In this document: positions 31,569 to 41,898 of the stretch, piece by piece | Numbering within the stretch: the first letter of the stretch is position 1 | How the letters are laid out: every line of letters starts with the position of its first letter | Assembly: GCA_040222235.1 (NCBI GenBank) | Contig: JAVKDO010000143.1 | Coordinates: 1 to 64,000 of the forward strand | Direction: 5' to 3' | Source: UBA6059 sp040222235 | Lineage (GTDB): Bacteria > Bacteroidota > Bacteroidia > Cytophagales > Cyclobacteriaceae | Length of the DNA stretch: 64,000 bases | Made by a program: the position numbers and the translations under genes | The notes under the pieces: generated by a model | The model's database searches: none | Seen by the model: only the letters and a program-made list of their open reading frames with translations | What the model was told of the DNA's origin: nothing

Positions 31569-32579
31569 ATGTCTAAATCAAAACTCGAGTACATATGGCT
31601 AGACGGTTACCAGCCTACTCAGAGCCTAAGAAGTAAAACCAAGGTCATGAGTGACTTTGGAGGAACACTAGAAGAATGTCCAGAATGGTCTTTTGATGGT
31701 AGCTCGACTGAGCAAGCTGAAGGGGGTTCTTCAGATTGTATTCTTAAGCCAGTCTTTATTTGCCCAGATCCCGCTATGGCCAACGGTTACCTTGTCATGA
31801 CGGAAGTACTTAATGCAGACGGTACTCCTCACGTAAGTAACGGTAGAGCAACTATTGACGACCCTGATGATGATTTCTGGTTCGGTTTCGAGCAGGAGTA
31901 CTTCTTAATGGATCCTGAAACGAAGCTACCCGTTGGTTTCCCTGCAGGTGGATATCCTGCCCCACAAGGACCTTACTATTGTGGTGTCGGTGGACAGAAT
32001 GTTTTCGGTAGAGACTTCAAAGATGAACACCTAGATCTATGCATTGAGGCTGGTCTGAACATTGAAGGCACTAATGGTGAGGTGGCCGCAGGTCAGTGGG
32101 AATGGCAGATTTTTGCCAAAGGCGCATCATCCGCTGGAGACCAAATCTGGGTTGGAAGATATCTAATGGAAAGACTTTCTGAGCAATACGGCGTGTATAT
32201 CGAATATCACCCAAAACCGTTGGGAGACACAGATTGGAATGGCTCAGGAATGCACGCTAACTTCTCTAACACCTACTTAAGAGAAGCCGCATCTCAGGAA
32301 AAAGTTGAGAAAGTATGCGAAGCTTTTAGAAGTGTGGTTAAAGAACATATCGACGTATATGGTGCATACAACGATCAAAGATTGACGGGGCTGCACGAGA
32401 CCGCTTCAATCCATGACTTCTCTTATGGAGTGTCTGATAGGGGCGCATCTATTCGTATCCCGCTTTACACTAAGAATAATGGTTGGAGTGGCTACCTAGA
32501 AGATAGAAGGCCTGCTTCCAACGCTGACCCTTACAAAGTAGCAGCAAGAATCATCAAAACTGTGAAGCCAGTGAGCTGA
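31569..32579 (+). CDS. glnA: Glutamine synthetase, type II (eukaryote-like)
   Basis: The product has 336 residues, the short GSII length (type I enzymes have about 450-470). It joins ammonium to glutamate using ATP. Visible motifs are WSFDGSSTEQAEGGSSD at the N-terminal beta-grasp, FGFEQEYFL (metal-binding Glu), VAAGQWEWQ, and GSGMHANFS, followed by LTGLHETASIHDFSYGVSDR. It is transcribed alone with a terminator just downstream. Type II enzymes are generally not adenylylated, so control is likely at expression or by feedback. Confidence 0.96.
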   Translation: MSKSKLEYIWLDGYQPTQSLRSKTKVMSDFGGTLEECPEWSFDGSSTEQAEGGSSDCILKPVFICPDPAMANGYLVMTEVLNADGTPHVSNGRATIDDPDDDFWFGFEQEYFLMDPETKLPVGFPAGGYPAPQGPYYCGVGGQNVFGRDFKDEHLDLCIEAGLNIEGTNGEVAAGQWEWQIFAKGASSAGDQIWVGRYLMERLSEQYGVYIEYHPKPLGDTDWNGSGMHANFSNTYLREAASQEKVEKVCEAFRSVVKEHIDVYGAYNDQRLTGLHETASIHDFSYGVSDRGASIRIPLYTKNNGWSGYLEDRRPASNADPYKVAARIIKTVKPVS

Positions 32580-32604
32580 TCAGTTGAAATAATCGGGTTA
32601 ATTG

Positions 32605-32633
32605 AAAAGAGTGGCTTAGGTCACTCTTTTTTT
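32605..32633 (+). terminator. Rho-independent terminator after glutamine synthetase
   Basis: AAAAGAGTG (32605-32613) pairs with CACTCTTTT (32622-32630) across an 8-base loop, followed by further T residues. It starts 26 bases after the glutamine synthetase stop codon. Confidence 0.9.
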
Positions 32634-32784
32634 GTGACTTTCACAAAAACAGCATTACACAAATCGCAAGCTCCTCCTCCAATACCAAGTCGTTTTTGCA
32701 ATATTCTTAGTTTTGGAAACTCCCCTTTACAATATTTTTAACAGGAAGTCAATTGCCTCGTAGACAAGGCCTTCTTGGGACATC

Positions 32785-32863
32785 AGACCATAGAAAATTC
32801 TGATACTATTTCTTAGCATCCCATGGTCTAAATTTCTTAATTTGAAGGTTCGATCAAATCGAA
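32785..32863 (+). promoter_or_regulatory. Two dyads upstream of gltB
   Basis: In the 364-base gap before gltB, AGACCAT (32785-32791) and ATGGTCT (32823-32829) form an inverted repeat. Twenty bases further on, TTCGATCAAATCGAA (32849-32863) is a perfect dyad with a 3-base centre. Both lie 80-160 bases before the gltB start, where a regulator would be expected to bind. I see no other structure in the gap beyond the upstream terminator. Confidence 0.4.
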
Positions 32864-32943
32864 TCAGCACATTAAATCCTTCTGCAAACGTTTTTCCAGG
32901 GAGATAGGTGGGAAAATGGAGGGATAAATGGAATTAGACAAAT

Positions 32944-35900
32944 ATGTGGGAGAAAGGGAATACACTTTACACGCCTGAGCTTGAGCATGACGCCTGTGGC
33001 GTTGGCCTAATTGCGAATATCAAAAATCAGCCATCTCACAAGGTGGTATCCAATGCTTTAGGTATGCTCGAAAGCATGGAGCACCGTGGTGGTCAGGGTG
33101 CTGAACCAGAGACTGGGGATGGATCGGGTATCATGATCCAAATACCGTATACATTTTTTGATAAAGAGGCGACCCGTCTAGGGTATCTCCTACCGGAAAA
33201 GGGCAGCTATGGTATTGGCGTCATTTTCTATCCTAAAAATGAAGCGAAACGAAAAAAAATTAAGACGCAGTTTATAGATGCGGTGGAGTCGCTATCCCTT
33301 AAAGTGATCTTCTCTCGCGATACTCCTACTGACAGCAAATATGCAGGGCCAACCGCATTAAGATATGAGCCACATGTAGAGCATTGCTTTATTGCGGATG
33401 CTAATGGCAAACTCTCAGGTATTGAATTGGAGCGGAAGCTTTACTTGCTTAAGAAAATAACCAACCGAGAACTTGCTCAAGAATCAAGGGAACTGGGAGA
33501 GGACTTTTATATCGCTTCTATGTCGACCACCACTATGGTCTACAAGGGCCAGCTGAGAACGGATCAACTCAGGTTCTACTATCCTGACCTCAAAAACCCT
33601 GAGTTGGAATCCTCTTTCGCGCTAGTGCATTCAAGATTCTCCACCAATACCTTCCCTCGATGGAAACTGGCTCAGCCTTTTCGTTATATCGCGCATAATG
33701 GAGAGATCAATACCATTCGTGGTAACGTCAATAAGATGAAGTCCAAGGAGGTAATGATGGAATCTCCTTACTTCTCACCAGAAGAAATTCAAAATCTCTT
33801 CCCTATCTGCGACCCGCTCAACTCAGATTCCGCGAATCTCGATGAAATGGTAGAGCTCCTGGTGCTGTCAGGAAGGAGTCTGCCACATGCCTTAATGATG
33901 TTGGTGCCGGAGGCTTGGCAAGACAATAAGGCTATGGACGAAGGGACAAAAGCCTTTTTTAAATTCCATGCTTCTCTGATGGAGCCTTGGGATGGTCCTG
34001 CTGCTCTACTCTTTACTGACGGTCGATATATCGGCGGCACCCTCGATCGCAATGGCCTTCGACCTTGTCGATATACCATCACAAACGATGATTTTCTCAT
34101 CATGGCTTCTGAGACAGGGGCTCATGAAGTCGACCCAAGCAAAGTCGTGCAAAAAGGACGACTACAGCCTGGAAAAATGCTAATGGCCGACCTTGAGACA
34201 GGTAAAATTATTGGGGATGATCAAATCAAGGCGGAGATCTGCAATCAGCAACCCTACCAGCAATGGATTAAACAAAATAGAGTGAAGCTTAGGCTTATTC
34301 CCGATCCAGAAATCGAAGAAGATGATTTGACACCTGTGGACTTGCTACACCGTCAGCGGCTGCATGGTTTCACTCAGGAAGACCTCAAGATGGTACTTGA
34401 ACCCATGGCAGGTACAGCCAAAGAGCCTCTTGGCTCGATGGGGCTAGATATTCCGCTTGCCGTGCTCTCCTCTTTTCCACAGCATCCCGCATATTACTTC
34501 AAGCAGATGTTCGCCCAAGTGAGCAACCCTCCCATTGACCCTATCCGTGAGCGGTTGGTCATGTCGCTTTTCACTCGGCTCGGAACCGGCAGAAATCTTC
34601 TGTCGGAAAGTGCAGAGCATTGCCGTCAGATACACATAACCCAACCAGTACTGAAGCAGACGATGATCGATAAGATCAAGTTGCTCAACCCTGAGTACTT
34701 CCGATGGAAAAAGCTCAACATCACTTTCAATATTAGATATACGCTGGAGGAGTGCATTGAGAGACTCTGCGAAAAGGCTGAAAAAGCCGTCATGGATGGA
34801 TTTAACGTATTGATTCTTTCCGATAGGAAGATCAGTGACCGCAGAGCACCTATACCCTCTTTATTGGCCACAGGTGCAGTACATCATCATCTCATCAACA
34901 AAAAACTAAGATCCAGGGCTGGTTTGATAGTAGACGCTGGCGATGTTTTCGAAACACATCAGTATGCCACACTTATAGGTTATGGAGCCAGTTGCGTGTA
35001 TCCGTATATGGCATTCAACACCATCCGTTCATTGCAAAGAAAGGGGCATTTTGGAGATCGCACTTTCGAAGACCTACAACAGAATTATATCAATGCCGTA
35101 GGTGGTGGTCTGCTCAAAATAATGTCCAAAATGGGTATCTCGACACTGCAGTCCTATCAAGGTGCTCAGATATTTGAGGCGGTTGGCTTATCAGAAAAAG
35201 TAGTCGAGACGTGCTTTAAAGGCACGATATCCAGAATCGGTGGGGCTACTTTTAAAGACTTTGAAAAAGAGGTACTACTGCGGCACAGAACAGCACACGA
35301 GCTAAGAGGTCGACAGGGTCTGGAGATTGGAGGTGTATATCAATGGAAGCGACAAGGTGAGACCCACCTACTTAGCCCTAAGGCTATCCATTTGCTCCAA
35401 AAATCAACAAAGCTCAATGATTTTGACCTCTTCAAGGCCTATACCAAAGCGGTCGATGAGCAGTCTGAGAAGGTCATCACCCTGAGAAGCCTGCTTGACT
35501 TTAATAAGCGTAAATCAATATCTATCGATAAGGTCGAACCCGTCGAAAAAATACTGAAACGCTTTGCGACTGGTGCCATGAGTTTTGGCTCTATCTCGCA
35601 CGAGGCACACTCCACGCTCGCTATCGCGATGAATAGGATCGGTGGGAAGAGCAATAGTGGAGAAGGTGGAGAAGATGAGGTCAGATTTAAAAGAAAGCCC
35701 AATGGTGACTGGGAACGCTCGGCCATTAAGCAGGTAGCCTCCGGCAGGTTCGGTGTATCCAGCTACTATCTCACCAATGCTGAAGAAATACAGATCAAGA
35801 TCGCCCAGGGTGCAAAACCCGGAGAAGGAGGCCAGCTGCCTGGTCACAAGGTAGATGACTGGATAGGAAGAGTGAGAAACTCCACACCAGGAGTGGGTCT

Positions 35901-37440
35901 CATCTCACCTCCGCCCCATCACGATATTTACTCTATAGAGGACTTGGCACAACTGATCTTCGATCTCAAGAATGCAAATCGTCAAGCGCGCATCAATGTA
36001 AAACTAGTCTCTGAAGCCGGGGTAGGCACTATCGCTGCAGGTGTCGCCAAGGCCTTTGCCGATGTAATACTTGTATCGGGTGGCGATGGTGGCACGGGAG
36101 CCTCCCCTTTAAGCTCCTTGCGTCATGCAGGTCTGCCGTGGGAAATGGGACTTGCTGAAGCACAACAAACCCTTGTAAAAAATGGTCTAAGAGGTCGAGT
36201 AGTACTCCAAACAGACGGCAAAATTATGACAGGTCGTGACCTGGCAGTAGCGGTACTTTTGGGTGCTGAAGAATGGGGTGTTTCTACAGCTGCTCTTATC
36301 GTCGAGGGCTGTATCATGATGCGCAAATGCCACCTCAATACTTGTCCTGTAGGAATTGCAACCCAAGATCCTGAGTTGAGGAAACTATTTACTGGTGATC
36401 CCGAGCATGTGATCAATATGTTCACCTTCATGGCCGAAGAGTTGAGGGAATACATGGCTGACCTTGGATTTGCAACCATAAATGAAATGGTGGGACAGGC
36501 GAGCACATTGAAGCTGAAAGAAACTGACTCCCTTCCTAAAGCAGTAAATCTAAGCAGCTTAATAACGCAAGAAGCAACTTGGCCACAGGATACCTATCAT
36601 AATAGTAGAAAGCAACAGCATCGCATCACTGATGTGCTGGACATTAGGATGATCAAGGCCGCTGCTCTAGCCTTAGAAAAAGCTGAGTCGGTTTCGGATA
36701 CATTCAAAATAGTAAACACTCAGCGTGCGGTTGGCACCATGTTGTCCAATGAAATCTCAAAGATTTATCATGGGGTTGGACTGCCAGAGGGCACAATCCG
36801 CTTTTCATTCAAAGGATCGGCAGGACAAAGTTTTGGGGCGTTTGCTGCACCAGGCCTTACGCTCATGCTGGAAGGTGATGCTAATGACTACTTCGGCAAG
36901 GGGCTTTCTGGGGGTCAGTTGATCGTATATCCAGATATCCGATCTAAGATCGTTCCCAACAAAAATATCATCATAGGTAATGTTGCCCTCTATGGCGGCA
37001 CAGGTGGTGAAGCATTCATCAATGGTATGGGAGGCGAACGCTTTGCCGTGAGAAATTCTGGAGTGAATGCAGTCGTCGAAGGTATAGGAGACCATGGCTG
37101 TGAGTACATGACTGGCGGTCGTGTCATTATATTGGGCCCAACCGGAAGAAATTTTGCTGCTGGTATGAGTGGAGGTATTGCCTATGTCTTTGACCCTCAT
37201 AATAGTCTCGCGCAGAACTGCAATATGGAGATGATCGATCTTGATCCAACCAATGCCGACGACATCAAATTGATGAAGACTTTGATCACAAAGCACCTCC
37301 GGTTTACCGGTAGTAAAGCCGCTGAAGAAATACTGACTGACTGGAGCCGATACGCCTCTTCATTTGTCAAGGTGATGCCGAAGGAGTACAAAGCCGTTCT
37401 CCTCAATAAGGCCAAGAAAAAAGTAAAAGAGAAAGCATAA
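32944..37440 (+). CDS. gltB: Glutamate synthase, large subunit
   Basis: The product has 1498 residues. It transfers the amide of glutamine to 2-oxoglutarate to make glutamate. The N-terminal glutaminase nucleophile is C18 in DACGVG; the 17 residues before it are the usual short propeptide, which confirms the start. The central and FMN-binding parts follow (GEGGEDEVRFKRKPNGDWERSA region; VSGGDGGTGASP). The 3Fe-4S cysteines are C1123, C1129 and C1134 in CIMMRKCHLNTC. The C-terminal GXGXG-type beta-helix is present (GLSGGQL, GGTGGEAFINGMGGERF). gltD follows with stop and start overlapping. Confidence 0.97.
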   Translation: MWEKGNTLYTPELEHDACGVGLIANIKNQPSHKVVSNALGMLESMEHRGGQGAEPETGDGSGIMIQIPYTFFDKEATRLGYLLPEKGSYGIGVIFYPKNEAKRKKIKTQFIDAVESLSLKVIFSRDTPTDSKYAGPTALRYEPHVEHCFIADANGKLSGIELERKLYLLKKITNRELAQESRELGEDFYIASMSTTTMVYKGQLRTDQLRFYYPDLKNPELESSFALVHSRFSTNTFPRWKLAQPFRYIAHNGEINTIRGNVNKMKSKEVMMESPYFSPEEIQNLFPICDPLNSDSANLDEMVELLVLSGRSLPHALMMLVPEAWQDNKAMDEGTKAFFKFHASLMEPWDGPAALLFTDGRYIGGTLDRNGLRPCRYTITNDDFLIMASETGAHEVDPSKVVQKGRLQPGKMLMADLETGKIIGDDQIKAEICNQQPYQQWIKQNRVKLRLIPDPEIEEDDLTPVDLLHRQRLHGFTQEDLKMVLEPMAGTAKEPLGSMGLDIPLAVLSSFPQHPAYYFKQMFAQVSNPPIDPIRERLVMSLFTRLGTGRNLLSESAEHCRQIHITQPVLKQTMIDKIKLLNPEYFRWKKLNITFNIRYTLEECIERLCEKAEKAVMDGFNVLILSDRKISDRRAPIPSLLATGAVHHHLINKKLRSRAGLIVDAGDVFETHQYATLIGYGASCVYPYMAFNTIRSLQRKGHFGDRTFEDLQQNYINAVGGGLLKIMSKMGISTLQSYQGAQIFEAVGLSEKVVETCFKGTISRIGGATFKDFEKEVLLRHRTAHELRGRQGLEIGGVYQWKRQGETHLLSPKAIHLLQKSTKLNDFDLFKAYTKAVDEQSEKVITLRSLLDFNKRKSISIDKVEPVEKILKRFATGAMSFGSISHEAHSTLAIAMNRIGGKSNSGEGGEDEVRFKRKPNGDWERSAIKQVASGRFGVSSYYLTNAEEIQIKIAQGAKPGEGGQLPGHKVDDWIGRVRNSTPGVGLISPPPHHDIYSIEDLAQLIFDLKNANRQARINVKLVSEAGVGTIAAGVAKAFADVILVSGGDGGTGASPLSSLRHAGLPWEMGLAEAQQTLVKNGLRGRVVLQTDGKIMTGRDLAVAVLLGAEEWGVSTAALIVEGCIMMRKCHLNTCPVGIATQDPELRKLFTGDPEHVINMFTFMAEELREYMADLGFATINEMVGQASTLKLKETDSLPKAVNLSSLITQEATWPQDTYHNSRKQQHRITDVLDIRMIKAAALALEKAESVSDTFKIVNTQRAVGTMLSNEISKIYHGVGLPEGTIRFSFKGSAGQSFGAFAAPGLTLMLEGDANDYFGKGLSGGQLIVYPDIRSKIVPNKNIIIGNVALYGGTGGEAFINGMGGERFAVRNSGVNAVVEGIGDHGCEYMTGGRVIILGPTGRNFAAGMSGGIAYVFDPHNSLAQNCNMEMIDLDPTNADDIKLMKTLITKHLRFTGSKAAEEILTDWSRYASSFVKVMPKEYKAVLLNKAKKKVKEKA

Positions 37441-38891
37441 TGGGAAAGCCAACTGGATTTAAGGAATACCAAAGAGAACTTCCGGCTAGCATTGACCCAC
37501 AAACACGGGTCAATAATTATAAAGAGTTCTATCTCGAGATGAGTGAGGACAAATCGAAGCAGCAAGCCGCAAGGTGTATGGACTGTGGCATTCCGTTTTG
37601 TCACAATGGTTGTCCTCTCGGCAATAAAATCCCGGACTTCAATGATGCTGCCTACAATGGCAACTGGAAGGAAGCAGCTGAGATACTACTCTCCACTAAT
37701 AACTTCCCGGAATTCACCGGCAGGATATGTCCGGCTCCATGCGAGGCATCATGTGTACTCGGCATCAATAAGCCACCAGTAGCCATCGAATTCATAGAAA
37801 AGACCATCATTGAAAAAGCTTTTGAACTTGGCCTGATCAAGCCCCAGCCACCAAAAAGACGGACAGGTAAAAAAGTAGCTGTTGTGGGCTCTGGTCCTGC
37901 AGGACTGGCCGCTGCAGCCCAGCTCAATAAAGCAGGGCATAGCGTAACCGTTTTTGAGCGTGATGATCAGATTGGTGGATTGCTTCGATACGGCATACCA
38001 GACTTCAAAATGGAAAAATGGACCATCGATCGGCGCTTGGCGATGATGGAAGTAGAAGGTGTCAATTTCAAGCCTAGCACCAATGTGGGTGTTGATATCA
38101 CAGTTGATGAGCTTCAATACAACCATGATGCTATTGTCCTTTGTGGTGGGTCTACTATTCCACGGGATTTACCGATCCCTGGTAGGGGCCTCAAAGGGGT
38201 ACACTTCGCGATGGAATTTTTGACTCAACAAAATCGTAGAGTCGCAGAACTTGAGGTCAACGAAGAAGATATTTGGGCTACCGACAAAGATGTGATTGTG
38301 ATTGGCGGTGGAGATACGGGCTCTGACTGTGTCGGTACCTCCAACAGGCACAAGGCCAAGTCCGTCACACAAATCGAGTTGTTGAGCAAGCCCCCGGAGC
38401 AACGCGATGTGCACAACCCCTGGCCGGAGTGGCCCATGACCTTACGCACATCCTCCTCCCACGAGGAAGGTGCCGAGCGCAAATGGTCCATACTTACCAA
38501 AGAGTTTGTAGGCAATGATAAAGGAGAGCTTACAGGACTCAAGTTGGTAGATATAGAATGGGCAGATGGAAAGCTCACAGAGCTAAAGGATACTGAGCGG
38601 GTGATACCTGCTGATTTAGTGTTAATTGCAGCTGGCTTCACCAACCCACAGCGTGAAGGAATGCTTGAGCAGCTCGGCGTGGAAATGGACTATCGCCAAA
38701 ACGTAAAATCAAACCAATATCACACGAGCAAAGAGGGTGTTTTTGTCGCTGGGGACATGCACAGAGGCCAAAGTCTAGTAGTTTGGGCCATCAGTGAAGG
38801 GCGCGAGGCAGCACGCGCAATTGATGAATATTTGATGGGTGAATCACTGCTAGAGTCCAAAGATCATTCTTTGCTCGATTTAGCAGAATAG
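37440..38891 (+). CDS. gltD: Glutamate synthase, small subunit
   Basis: The product has 483 residues. It carries electrons from NAD(P)H through FAD and 4Fe-4S clusters to the large subunit. Cys motifs appear at residues 46-58 (CMDCGIPFCHNGC) and in ICPAPCEASC. The FAD-binding VAVVGSGPAGLAAA lies near residue 145, and the second nucleotide site is VIVIGGGDTGSDCVG. Its ATG shares the last base of the gltB stop (TAATG), so the two are translationally coupled. Confidence 0.97.
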   Translation: MGKPTGFKEYQRELPASIDPQTRVNNYKEFYLEMSEDKSKQQAARCMDCGIPFCHNGCPLGNKIPDFNDAAYNGNWKEAAEILLSTNNFPEFTGRICPAPCEASCVLGINKPPVAIEFIEKTIIEKAFELGLIKPQPPKRRTGKKVAVVGSGPAGLAAAAQLNKAGHSVTVFERDDQIGGLLRYGIPDFKMEKWTIDRRLAMMEVEGVNFKPSTNVGVDITVDELQYNHDAIVLCGGSTIPRDLPIPGRGLKGVHFAMEFLTQQNRRVAELEVNEEDIWATDKDVIVIGGGDTGSDCVGTSNRHKAKSVTQIELLSKPPEQRDVHNPWPEWPMTLRTSSSHEEGAERKWSILTKEFVGNDKGELTGLKLVDIEWADGKLTELKDTERVIPADLVLIAAGFTNPQREGMLEQLGVEMDYRQNVKSNQYHTSKEGVFVAGDMHRGQSLVVWAISEGREAARAIDEYLMGESLLESKDHSLLDLAE

Positions 38892-38967
38892 CTTATTGAA
38901 AATCGTAGACTGACTGAGTAGTGTCGATTAGTTTGCTTTTGACCATCTAGGAGCCTTTCTTAGGCAT

Positions 38968-39831
38968 ATGGTCAAGCACACAATCCAAAACGAACAACTC
39001 ACGGCTACCATCACTGAAAAAGGAGCAGAGCTCACGAGTCTGGTGGGTAATGATGCCGAATACATTTGGCAAGCAAATGCTACGCATTGGGCACGCCATG
39101 CGCCTATCCTTTTCCCTTTTGTTGGTAAGCTCAAAAATGATCAATATCATTATCAGGGGAATTCATACCAGATGGGGCAGCATGGTTTTGCAAGAGATCG
39201 AGTGTTCTCAGTGATCTCTCAGACGGCAAATACCATTAGCCTACTACTCAAAGACGATGACGCCAGTCATAAAATCTATCCCTTTGATTTTGAACTAATC
39301 GTCAGTTACGCCCTATCGGGAAATACCATCAAGGTTGGCTATCAAGTTTCAAACCCATCCAATCAAACGCTATACTTCTCTATAGGCGGACATCCCGCAT
39401 TTAATTGCCCCTTAGCCCCTGGAAAGCAGCGAAGCAATTATTCCCTGAATTTCAATCAGATTGAAAATACGGAAGTGCATTATCTCACAGACGGCTTATT
39501 CGCGGGTGCTACTGAGCCTTTCGAGGGAGATGTCCTGACCCTACCGGAAAACCGCTTTGACCGGGACGCACTGGTGTTCAAGTCCCTCCGATCTGCTTCT
39601 GTAAGCTTGATGGATAATGATCAAAAAACCCGGCTGACCTTTGACTATGATGGCTTTCCATACTTGGGTATATGGTCAAAAAACAGAAGCTCTAATTTCG
39701 TATGCATAGAGCCTTGGTTTGGTATAGCAGATCAAGCCGATCATGACGGAGATATCACTAAGAAGGAAGGTATAATGGTGATTGATGGCAAGGCTCAATT
39801 TGATTGTACCTATTTAATAACCACTTTCTAG
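38968..39831 (+). CDS. Aldose 1-epimerase family protein
   Basis: The product has 287 residues with no signal peptide. It has the galactose-mutarotase-like fold: GAELTSLVG near the N-terminus, ILFPFVGKLKNDQY, GQHGFARDRVF (with the catalytic-type His) and IGGHPAFNCPL. Relatives interconvert alpha and beta anomers of sugars; LacX-type members have unknown substrates. It stands alone between gltD and a convergent hydrolase gene, so the neighbourhood does not indicate a substrate. Confidence 0.85.
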   Translation: MVKHTIQNEQLTATITEKGAELTSLVGNDAEYIWQANATHWARHAPILFPFVGKLKNDQYHYQGNSYQMGQHGFARDRVFSVISQTANTISLLLKDDDASHKIYPFDFELIVSYALSGNTIKVGYQVSNPSNQTLYFSIGGHPAFNCPLAPGKQRSNYSLNFNQIENTEVHYLTDGLFAGATEPFEGDVLTLPENRFDRDALVFKSLRSASVSLMDNDQKTRLTFDYDGFPYLGIWSKNRSSNFVCIEPWFGIADQADHDGDITKKEGIMVIDGKAQFDCTYLITTF

Positions 39832-39975
39832 CTGACTTTTTCAAAAAAGAGGGCCACCTCTAAAGGCGACCCTACAACCAGTCATCATCATTGATAACAT
39901 TGACTTTTCAAACAGCTAAGAAAGAAAAGACAGGGACAAGTTGTCGATAATGTTGACCAGGTTCTATCACCCAAA

Positions 39976-39997
39976 CGCGGTATTTCACAATACCGTG
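39976..39997. other. Short hairpin 3' of the hydrolase gene
   Basis: CGGTATT and AATACCG pair across a TCAC loop (39978-39995) and can extend by two pairs. It lies 25-45 bases beyond the stop of the minus-strand hydrolase gene, with no U-run, so it may be a weak terminator or 3' stabiliser. Nothing else is evident in the 189-base gap. Confidence 0.35.
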
Positions 39998-40020
39998 ATA
40001 CACGTAGGGCTATTGGAGAA

Positions 40021-40941
40021 CTACCTAAGGAGGAAGGCCTTAGTGTCTCGGGCCGTCTTGATAGGAATCTCTTCCATGGGCACATGGCCGACACCTTCAT
40101 AAATGATAAGCTTGCTGCCTTCTATCTCTTCCTTGAAAAGGTAAGCGTCAGATAGCGGCACCCAAGTATCGTTCTCACCCCAGAGTATCAGCGTTGGTAC
40201 GTCGATTGTTTCTATGAGCTCGCTACGAGTCGTGAACTTTGTATTAGCCCGATCTATGAACGCCTGCCTATTGCCTTCTCTTAAGGCCATTCGATAATAC
40301 CGGTCTACAAGCTCATCTGTAATCTTGGAGTCATCATGGTAAACCGCTTTCAGGTTATTTTCAATGATGAACTTTGGAGTGAAGGAGTTGAAAAGCGCGG
40401 CAAAAGCGGGTTGTTGCGCTAATTTGAAAATAGTTGGTTGGCCATTCACGCGAGGATGTCCGCTGGCATCTACGAGTACCAGCTTCTTTACTTTATCAGG
40501 GTGCTGTGTAGCATAGTACCAAGAAATAGCGCCTCCAAGTGAATTGCCAGCAATGTAGCATGAGTCAATATCCAGATTCGTCAAGACCTTGTCAACAAAG
40601 TCAGCATAAAAATCTAGGCTATATTCACCCTTAGGGGATGGCCCTGTCAGACCAAATGCTGGTAAATCAAACCTTATCACTTTGAAATCTGAGGAAAGCT
40701 CCTCCGTCCACACCTCCCAGGTATGAAGCGATGCTCCAGTACCGTGTATTAAGACCAGTGGCATGCCTTCGCCCTCTACTCTATAATGGAGAGGCATACC
40801 GTCAATCTCCATGTACTGAGAGGGCGCTTGTCCATACTGAGCAACTAGTTCTTCGACCGGTATCTCCTTCTGATAAGAGAGATATAGAAACCCAACAATG
40901 GCCAGGATAACTATGGTCAGTAGGCGCCTGAATATTTTCAT
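40021..40941 (-). CDS. Membrane-anchored alpha/beta hydrolase
   Basis: The product has 306 residues. An N-terminal membrane segment (LLTIVILAIVGFLYLSY) is followed by a hydrolase domain from about residue 40. The oxyanion strand LVLIHGTGASLHTW, nucleophile S134 in AGNSLGG, acid D258 in LWGENDTW and base H286 in GVGHVPMEE form the full triad. Substrate unknown. It lies 31 bases downstream of a lipoprotein gene and is likely co-transcribed with it. Confidence 0.88.
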   Translation of the reverse strand: MKIFRRLLTIVILAIVGFLYLSYQKEIPVEELVAQYGQAPSQYMEIDGMPLHYRVEGEGMPLVLIHGTGASLHTWEVWTEELSSDFKVIRFDLPAFGLTGPSPKGEYSLDFYADFVDKVLTNLDIDSCYIAGNSLGGAISWYYATQHPDKVKKLVLVDASGHPRVNGQPTIFKLAQQPAFAALFNSFTPKFIIENNLKAVYHDDSKITDELVDRYYRMALREGNRQAFIDRANTKFTTRSELIETIDVPTLILWGENDTWVPLSDAYLFKEEIEGSKLIIYEGVGHVPMEEIPIKTARDTKAFLLR

Positions 40942-40971
40942 TTACTTGATTGTCTAGGTGGATGCGTACTG

Positions 40972-41775
40972 CTAGAGTTGGAAGTTATCGAAACTGCTAA
41001 AGGCATTTTCGGGTACGACATCCAATACAGCAATGTCAGTCAGATCTCGCTCACCACGATCTCCCGAAAGCATGATTTGTCCATACTTGGCATACTCACC
41101 CCAAGGTGTAATGAAGTTGGGCTCTTCCTGACCAGACTCCCGATAGTAGGCCCATTGCGTGACGAGGCGACTGTATTTATCTACGTACACCTCATAGATA
41201 TTCTCAGGTGTCACCCCCACATTGTCAAAAGTCAGTTGGAGGACGTCTGCCTGCTCACCTGTGGCAGTGCTGTCCTCTCGCAAGTACTTCAAGGTCACCC
41301 CTGAATCCTTCAACTTGTAGGGCATCACGAGCCAATAAGCGTCATTGATCCAGATGCGCTCACCGCGTGTAAGGTAAAAGTCGATAGAATCCTGATCCGC
41401 AAACTCGGCACCATTCTTATACACTCGGCCTTCTTTGGTATTGATATTCATAATGATCTTAAGGTCATCTCTACCACTTTCGATCCTCACATCGCCAGTA
41501 TGCTTATCCCATAGCAACTTACGAGCAACAAAGAAATCCCACGAAAGCAACTTAGTCTCATCCCATGCTTTGCGACCTCCCATCGCTTGCATCACTTCAT
41601 CCGCTATCGCAACGGCTTTAGCGTCTGATCCAGCCTCATCAAAGCCGGGTGCAGGAGGATTGACAGGGGCTACTTCTACAATTTCTTCTTGCTTCTTTTC
41701 AGAGCTAGGTTGGCTGCATGCTCCAAGGAACATTGCAGCGATTACTATCGGGAAAATGGATTTCATGCTAAGCAC
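40972..41775 (-). CDS. Periplasmic-side lipoprotein, function unknown
   Basis: The product has 267 residues, or 264 if the ATG at 41766 (MKSIFPIVI) is used. The signal ends in a lipobox (MFLGAC, Cys then SQPSS). The body has a conserved-looking start (VMQAMGGRKAWDETKLLSWDFFVARKLLWD) and strands resembling LolA/LppX-type half-barrels that bind hydrophobic molecules. I believe similar Bacteroidota proteins are grouped as DUF6503, but this is from memory. It precedes the hydrolase in the same direction. Confidence 0.75.
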   Translation of the reverse strand: MLSMKSIFPIVIAAMFLGACSQPSSEKKQEEIVEVAPVNPPAPGFDEAGSDAKAVAIADEVMQAMGGRKAWDETKLLSWDFFVARKLLWDKHTGDVRIESGRDDLKIIMNINTKEGRVYKNGAEFADQDSIDFYLTRGERIWINDAYWLVMPYKLKDSGVTLKYLREDSTATGEQADVLQLTFDNVGVTPENIYEVYVDKYSRLVTQWAYYRESGQEEPNFITPWGEYAKYGQIMLSGDRGERDLTDIAVLDVVPENAFSSFDNFQL

Positions 41776-41898
41776 TTTTTTTGATTAGTGTGGCGAATTG
41801 CGAACTTGAAGACACAATAACTACGATTCGCTACATTATGATTTAAAATGATGCTACTAATGTAAACTTTTGTACTGGTCAAAAATAACAAATTCATT

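Noticed and set aside
36805..37296. Antisense 163-residue frame in gltB
   Set aside because: It lies inside a clear gltB coding region and contains no recognisable domain.
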